A stretch of DNA of 64,000 nucleotides from Isoetes taiwanensis (taxonomy: Eukaryota; Streptophyta; Lycopodiopsida; Isoetales; Isoetaceae): positions 1-64,000 of the forward strand of contig JAJEKV010000073.1 in assembly GCA_021234155.1 (NCBI GenBank), read 5' to 3'. Shown here piece after piece: positions 57,931-64,000 of the stretch. Under the pieces are notes generated by a model. That model worked only from the letters and a program-made list of their open reading frames with translations, ran no database searches and was not told the origin of the DNA. The stretch's first letter is position 1, and every line of letters starts with the position of its first letter. The position numbers and the translations under genes are program-made.

Positions 57931-58442
57931 CTCCACGAGGACTCGGGAGGACTCATGAATGAATCGGCGATTTCGAACTTGTGTGGGATGATGGAGCTGC
58001 TCTGTGTGAGCGCTTTGAGGTGTGTGGATGTGGCTGAAGCGGATCTCTTGGTGCGGTGGTGGTGGTGGCTGGTGATTAGCTACAGCAGGAAAGGACCATA
58101 CTCCTGTAGTATTGCTAGTGGATTGTTTTGAAGTACGTAGGCTTGGAGCTCAGTAAGCTGGCGCTTCATAAGTATGAGCTCTTGCTCTAGAGTTAAGCGA
58201 CCTGGTTGCACGGGGGTCACCCATGGAGAGGGACGTGCACCATTTAAAATATAAATAAAGAGTAGAGATAAGCAAGATGTACAACCATTGACTTATAACT
58301 TGCGTGCAAGGCATTTATTAGAGAGAGAGGATAAGACATACAATATCAAAAAGTTATATTAAAGGATGGCATATAAATGCCAAATTCCTTGATACATACT
58401 TCTTAATGGCCTAAGGCCATACGTCTATAACAATGAATACAT

Positions 58443-59252
58443 TTACGAACTAGGTCCTTCCATGGGAGTAGGAGGCGGCGGCGGCTGATGGTATCGAAGT
58501 AAAGTGACACCGAGGCTAATAGTAAGAGCAGCAGTGGAGGCAATCTCTGGGGGAAACGCCATGGCCAATGGAGTGGCTACAAGGAGTTTCATGCTCATCC
58601 ATGGTGCAATATCTTGCCCTAGGGCGGCCAAAGCAAGATCCCGACGCACGAGCACATATGCGAGCATGCGAGGTTGGAGCTTTTTATTCCCGGCTAAGGT
58701 GGATAGAGCATGGAGTACCCACCATGATGCTTCTGCCTCTAGAGCCAGATCCCAATCAATAAAAAGGACCTGCTCTTGCTTAAAAGCTGAAAGGAAGAAG
58801 CGATGGTGTGATTTCCCAAGGCACGAACCTCAGGAATAACAGAGATGGCTACCTCCTTATCGAGGTCCATGGTCACCTCATCTTCCTTAGCTTCTTGCTT
58901 CTCTTCCCTCAAATGATCTTTATTGTCACAAAGACCTTCCCCTTCCTCATCTGACTCTGAGGGGATATCCACCAAATTAATATTTAGGACGCGAGGTCCC
59001 ATAGCAACAAAAGCTGTCAGGTGGTTGTGACGGGGCCTCTTGCAACATAAGAAGTCGCAGGCGCAAGAGGGCATCACCTGGCTCGATAGTCTCCTGATGA
59101 AACTAAAGCAATTGTGGTATCTCAGAGGGGAGCTCGCAGTTAAGAGGAGCTCGACCTTTTTTGGGTCCCCAGCGAGCTGCTCACAAAGCTCGTCAAAGAT
59201 TTAGTGGATGTTGAGGTTGGAGTAGCTAACGAAATCCCGAGTACGGGCCATG
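58443..59252 (-). pseudogene. Element 3 pre-gag ORF, probable relative of the element 2 unknown ORF
   Basis: A start MARTRDFVSYSNLNIH is readable from 59252, with a TAG after it, then IFDELCEQLAGDPKKVELLL and later an acidic part (IPSESDEEGEGLCDNKDHL, about 58900-58960). The last frame, 58443-58667, reads LAALGQDIAPWMSMKLLVAT and ends in a Pro run. Similarity to the element 2 protein is limited to the R-D/E-F-V start, the LxGQxIxxWxSxK pattern and position before gag, so the relation is likely but not certain. Confidence 0.5.
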
Positions 59253-59260
59253 GTCATTTG

Positions 59261-59783
59261 CACATGAGAAGGTACTGAAGGAGGGCGCTGGAATGGCGGC
59301 AGCGGCCAAGGTCACGGCTACGGCAAAGCAAGGTTCTCTCCGGTGGCTATAGCGGGCGGACGAGGCAGTGGGCAGAAGAGAAGTGAAAATAAAAAAAATA
59401 ACCATCACTTTTCAAATTTTAAATTTCAACCTGGTGGCATACAGTGGATGAAAGCCTCCGGCATGCAAATGTGCATGGGTATACATATTTCATTTACATA
59501 TTATGTGAGAAATTCCAATTGCTTTGAGGGTATAATTTTACATGATTTCTTATGACGCGTTATTCATTCTAGAGTGTTGAGGAACTGTTGAAGGAAATCG
59601 TACCAGTGCTTCCGGACTCTATGCTTGATGCCCATGTTCCAAAGAGCTCCGGGGAAGGGTTGTTTCAAAATTTATAACTTCTTTGTATTTTTCAAAAATA
59701 CAAAGAAAATGTCCTAGAAAGCACCCACTAAGCACCATGTGTCACTGACATAAAAAGTGTCCCCCACCTCTATGCTTTCACCC

Positions 59784-59828
<45 letters not shown>

Positions 59829-60250
59829 AAACAAACAAACAAACAAACAAAAAAATCTATTCTAGCCTCGCCACTAAATCCATTCTTATGCGCCATTTAA
59901 CTTACCAATTTCATAGTATACATTTAGCATGGCTGCTGCTCGAATCGAAAACCACTTGTATTTGAGGATCATCACCAAAAGATGACATGATAACAACAAG
60001 AATATTTTTTTGTTGAAGGATGTCATCAAAGAGTCAAAAGGTATGTTTATATTAGTGGTATACAAAAAAGCATGTCACGGCATCTAGTGCTAGCGAGGTG
60101 CTTTTTGCACTTCATCAGTTTTCTTCATGCCCGTCACCTATTTTTTCAAGGCCTTTCGCAGTTGTTGATCACAATTTCCTTCCCAGCATCCGGAATGGTT
60201 GATCAGCAAGCCATCTCATCAATCTGAAATCCTCAAGACATCTCATCATG
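59261..60250. other. Intergenic with microsatellite
   Basis: Apart from the TCTA/AAAC microsatellite nothing is recognised. The 5' LTR and primer-binding site of element 3 should have been here and are not visible. Confidence 0.45.
59783..59851. repeat. (TATC)n(AAAC)n compound microsatellite
   Basis: About 11 TATC units are followed by about five AAAC units and an A run. Confidence 0.95.
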
Positions 60251-61820
60251 TGTGACGGCCCCAGCTCATATACGATGCCCTGATCGTATACAAACTGGAG
60301 ATCATCCCTCAAATCAGCATCTGCTCGCTGACATGAGGCCGTCCACCTAACATCGGGCCCTTGATGGTGGCCAAGAACCCGACGGGAAAGAGTGGACGTG
60401 TCATTCATCCGTCTCCTCGGGATCGACCTAGGCTGAGCGTAAACAAAACATGAGCACATGACATCAATCAACAATAACATACCCACCTCAAAGGGTGGTC
60501 CACCATATCCACGATGGCTGCAACAACACATCGGTACATCAACATAACATGGGGGAAAACCTACCTGTTCCGGACTCATGGGGAAAGGCCCGGCGGGGGT
60601 CTCCGGATAGCAATGCGGGCGGGGAATTCATGGCAAATGGATTTGGCATAAAAGGAACAGTGGTTGGGTAGTCCCTCCATCCGCCCCTCTTTTGTGCATA
60701 CTTTGCGGATAGGTAGAAAAGTATTGGAGGGCACCGTATACACCCGGTGAATAGCCGGAGGGGCTCACGCTCTGCGGGTTGCATCTCCCCAGCCCGATGA
60801 GGCGGGGAGGGGATCCTCCCCTCCGGAAGGTTCATGCCAATCACGAGGCAAGCTAGAGAGCCTTTGCTTCGTATTCGACTTCAACTCAGCTGGAAGGTGG
60901 CGCATCACCCCGCGAGTGTCGAGCCCACCTGCCCTCCGCGGTGCGGGGGTATTAGGCCTAACTCACGGCGTTCCCCGGCGTCGTTACGTGCCGTTGCGGC
61001 GGGATCAACAAGTGATTGGACAAGCCCTCCCTTGTCGGCCGGTCTAGCTCCGCCACCCACGGCCCGGCCGGGCTCTTATACCTGAGCCGCGTGGTGGGAA
61101 TTAATGGGCTAAAACTAGGATCATCCAACTACTTGGGCTCACGGGTCTCTACCCCCTTCCCAATACACAAGAGTGGGCGCATAGAATGTCAAAACAACAT
61201 CACAATGAGAACTGAAATAATAGAATACATCTATTCTAATCTACTTAATCATACATGGTTAGGTTCCTTTGTTAGTTCCTATCATTCTTAGGGCGTAGAA
61301 TTAAGCCTATAGCTAAGAATGAATACTAATCCCTATGGAATGAGGCACGAGAACTCGGATTTAACTATCGGATCAACCACTAACCCGCTTCTTGGGTGGC
61401 TCCCCCCCCTCTGAAGGCGTCCATCTTCTTTTGGATCTCGAGGCTGGTCACGGGTCGGATCCCGCAACCTATGGTCGACTCCTCTGCTACTCTTGATGAG
61501 AAATGGCGCCCAAAGGCTGCTGCAATCCGACCTATAGGGGCTGGAAGCCGAAAGGGTTTCCCTTTTAGGTTTATGCCCCTTTATGCCCACGAATTTAGGG
61601 CTGGGCCCTTTTTGGTCAATGGGCTGTTGCCCACATGGCAAAGGATATTATATTCACATGTGGCCTTAACATGTGCAATATAATGGTTCACAAAGGTCGT
61701 ACCCTAGGGTACTACCCTTTACTACGGTCGTAGTGTACATGTAAATGCGAGTCGACATGTACTAGTGGCGTCGATTATAATATCGTATTCATACAGGTAT
61801 GTTATCTTTGGAGCGTCACA
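60251..61820 (-). repeat. Element 4 3' LTR
   Basis: 1570 bp starting TGTGACG and ending GCGTCACA on the plus strand, the same ends as element 2. Internal blocks (CTCCGGATAGCAATG, the GGTTGGGTAGTCCCTCCATCC block, GGGTCTCTACCCCCTTCCCAATACACAAGAG) match the element 2 LTR in order but with many differences. To its right on the minus strand comes the polypurine-like AAGGTGGGGAGAA, so the element body lies at right and runs past the window end. Confidence 0.85.
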
Positions 61821-62107
61821 TTCTCCCCACCTTGAATTGATCTTTGTAATGGCATCGGGGAGTCTCCCCACCTTGGGTTCTTCTGTCCCGCAATCAACTT
61901 TGATGCATCACGATATACTACTATAATACTTACACATTTATTAAGATTACCTTAAGGTAATATTTTTAAATCATTATTACGCCATTACATTATCAAATAA
62001 CTTGTCAAATCGTAGCTTAAAACAAGGTACTTATTAGTTTTTACATTATCACAACATTTAGTTTATCACAATTTAACACTTTCATATACAACAATTATTA
62101 TTTAAGG

Positions 62108-62395
62108 TACTCTTCATTCCTTGCAACACATTCCAACAAAATTTGTGTTGCAAGTCGCCTATAAAAATCTGTATTAATTTTACAATATCTATAATTACAC
62201 ACTTACTATCTTAATTATTAGAATTGCTCTAAGGTAATGTTTAAGACATTCTTGTACTATTTTATTATCCAATTAACTTATGATTCCATACAATATTTAA
62301 GTTTATCAAAGTTTATCAATTCCATACAAAATTTACACTTCTAAGGTACTCTTCATCCCTTGCATCACATTATAACAAAATTTGTGTTGCAAGTC
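62108..62395. repeat. Imperfect direct repeat of about 230 bp spacing
   Basis: The block TAAGGTACTCTTCATYCCTTGCA, an AACAAAATTTGTGTTGCAAGTC end and the preceding ACTTATYATTY region occur twice, at 62104-62155 and 62342-62395. This is an internal duplication of the element 4 3' region. Confidence 0.7.
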
Positions 62396-63184
62396 TTACG
62401 TCTTCGACCTCCCGCCCTCCCGGGAGCGCTCTATTGGCCAGTGGTCGTCACTACATTAGAACCCTTTTAATTATTAATAAAAATTTTGGTTATATGGTGA
62501 CCACCCCACCTATCTACATGGATGCATGGCTAATCTCGCCAGAGGGAAGAGGGTGAATCTTCCATTATGGTAGTGGAGGGAGAGCTCATATGCCTATATG
62601 CGGCTCATGCCTACACCCTAGTTGCCCAGTGGGAGGATAGGTCCTTCCGTATATGGGCGTGAAAGCCGATTCCTCCTATCAAAGCATATATGGGGCTAGA
62701 GGTGCTTTTCCTATCAATGCATTCTGAATGACCTCCTTTCTCTCGAGGTCGTCTATCTCCCAAGTGGAGCAGTAGACTTTCCAATCTACCTTCCACTCAT
62801 CCAAAGCGGGAACGCGGTCATGCCTACATTGACATTACACCGCCCTAGAGATCACCGTAGTAATCTCGTCATCGGTGCAACGCATGCAGCCCCCCTTACC
62901 TCATAGGTTGCATCGTGATTATCTTAACTACACATGAAATTAATCTAAACACAAATCGACATGCCTGAGCCGATTTTTGCTGGCTCCCTTTAATGCATGT
63001 GATTAACATAATTACCTTAACGTAATATTTATGAATTAACTCACATTATCATTGTTATTTAACTTATTTCCGTATGATACATATCGTCATGCGACCAATT
63101 TCTATGCGAGTTATTGGGATCTATATTTAACTTATCTATAAGACACATTAAAGCTTATCATACATGCACACACCTTACCTAAGG

Positions 63185-63487
63185 CTAGAGCGCATCCACC
63201 CATTGAGTTGGCGTTGAGTAATTTGGAGATGACTTGGTGGTTGCATTGCTCCCATAGTTTTGCTCCACTTCATTGGTGTAGTTAGCTACTACGTCGGTCT
63301 CACGTTGAAGGCCTCGAGCACTAAGGTATCTATCTATCTTACGCTCTATTCGCCCGGCCATTGCGGGGTGAACTCCATTCTGGTCGGTCAATTCGATGCA
63401 AATGCGTTCAATCAAAAAAAAAATTGAGCCCTCCCACTTTCTTGAAAAGAAAATGGTCACGCACCCTTTAATGGCGTTGTACACCAT
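63185..63487 (-). CDS. Unknown ORF in element 4 3' region
   Basis: A 100-codon minus-strand frame starting MVYNAIKGCVTIFFSRKWEG, with IERICIELTDQNGVHPAMAG and RIERKIDRYLSARGLQRETD in its middle and an Asn/Ser/Thr-rich end. Alternating charged and hydrophobic residues suggest real coding. The family is unknown. The upstream frame could extend beyond 63487 without Met. It might be an accessory ORF after pol, or the end of the polyprotein. Confidence 0.35.
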   Translation of the reverse strand: MVYNAIKGCVTIFFSRKWEGSIFFLIERICIELTDQNGVHPAMAGRIERKIDRYLSARGLQRETDVVANYTNEVEQNYGSNATTKSSPNYSTPTQWVDAL

Positions 63488-64000
63488 GTCATATCTATTC
63501 TCTCCCTTAAGAGGTTATCACGCTTCTTACTTAGCGCATTACTTTACTAGCCTTAGCTAACATATATAACCATCTAAGATGGATGCATATATTATGTTAT
63601 CATTTGTTTCAATATAGTTCGGGTTACCCACTTAGTTAGAACGGTTCCAAACCACAAGGTTTTGTCATTATGACAATTCCTTTTGTCTCAAAAGATTACT
63701 ATAATTCTTATTTTAAATGCACCTTACATGTACTATTCTTTTATATTCTAGAGATTCCCCCTTTCTTAGCTATTTAAACTCTTGGAATATTCCTACCAAT
63801 CGAATTGATGTCATCGTAACAAGTTGGCGGACTTGTTAGATTACTTCTTTTCTTTCGGTTGGATTATTCTTTGGAGGTACTAGATTTATACATGGTCAAC
63901 AATTATCCTAGTAATGATTCCTTCTTAGCGAGGTGATCAATCTCACCAAGTGATTTCAATACGTTGGATGTCTGTTACGATCGTGTATAATTTTAGTCAC

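Larger units (their letters stand above)
51100..59260 (-). mobile_element. Ty3/gypsy element 3, decayed, no intact LTRs
   Basis: On the minus strand the parts run from right to left: a pre-gag frame, gag, protease, reverse transcriptase, RNase H, integrase and chromodomain. The proteins are close relatives of those of element 2, with stops every few hundred bases. Many of the stops are TGG changed to TAG or TGA, as expected from cytosine-methylation decay. A 2.37-kb insert (52501-54870) splits the integrase zinc finger. The 5' LTR is missing at right, and the 3' LTR is scrambled at left. Confidence 0.88.
61821..64000 (-). mobile_element. Element 4 3' internal region, partial
   Basis: The region between the 3' LTR and the window end should be the 3' part of a minus-strand gypsy element. 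It is AT-rich, with repeated blocks (TTTGTGTTGCAAGTC at 62140 and 62380; ACTCTTCATYCCTTGCA at 62110 and 62348). No reverse transcriptase or integrase is reached within 2.2 kb, so this 3' region is longer than that of element 2. Confidence 0.55.

Noticed and set aside
58739-59077. 112-codon minus-strand frame as a separate gene
   Set aside because: Part of the decayed pre-gag frame of element 3; its start lies inside that coding trace.
59783-59851. Regular repeats as a CRISPR-like or telomeric array
   Set aside because: Simple TATC/AAAC microsatellite without spacers.

Overview
This window looks like part of a large, transposon-rich nuclear genome of a land plant. Evidence: broken copies of plant genes (CDC48, CLASP, a BRUTUS-type E3 ligase, leucine-rich-repeat proteins), a plant R2R3-MYB exon, spliceosomal intron remnants, chromodomain-bearing Ty3/gypsy elements, L1-type and non-L1 LINEs, and long intergenic stretches. 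A fern, lycophyte or gymnosperm would fit, but the lineage cannot be fixed from the sequence. I see no complete intact host gene and no tRNA or rRNA gene.

Layout. 1-2845: 3' part of a non-L1 LINE with a structured 3' UTR and a TTTC tail. 4303-8204: a CDC48 pseudogene broken by inversion (N-terminal exons on the minus strand at right, AAA exons on the plus strand at left) around an old LTR piece and a LINE piece. The CDC48 5' part is cut by complete Ty3/gypsy element 1 (8205-13730, minus, target duplication GCAAT). 13.7-22.7 kb is degenerate intergenic DNA with exon-like pieces and a CLASP pseudogene.

22751-22880 is an exact 130-bp R2R3-MYB exon 2 (minus). Its upstream intron holds Ty3/gypsy element E (22899-44854, plus, target duplication GAAGT). 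Element E contains host gene fragments (LRR protein and BRUTUS-type RING, both minus) and is itself split inside the integrase by Ty3/gypsy element 2 (30421-43634, minus, target duplication TTTAG). A 5'-truncated L1 follows (45735-47964). 49.4-59.3 kb is a decayed gypsy element 3 (minus) with scrambled LTR material and a 2.4-kb insert ending in a LINE-like 3' end. 60251-61820 is the 3' LTR of a gypsy element 4 running off the window.

The main discovery is in element 2. Between its primer-binding site and gag it carries two non-canonical reading frames. The first (40574-41589, minus) is a histone H3: it begins MARTKSTARK, almost the H3 tail, runs through a long acidic/basic linker and ends in a complete H3 histone fold with a short C-terminal extension. 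The second (37565-38710, minus) is an unrecognised protein that seems to have a relative in element 3. The same element encodes a chromodomain next to its integrase, the domain class that reads methylated H3 tails. Its LTR promoter carries telo-box motifs around the TATA box. An LTR retrotransposon that brings its own H3 variant is not something I know from described Ty3/gypsy families. This copy has frameshifts, so the window shows the system in decayed form.
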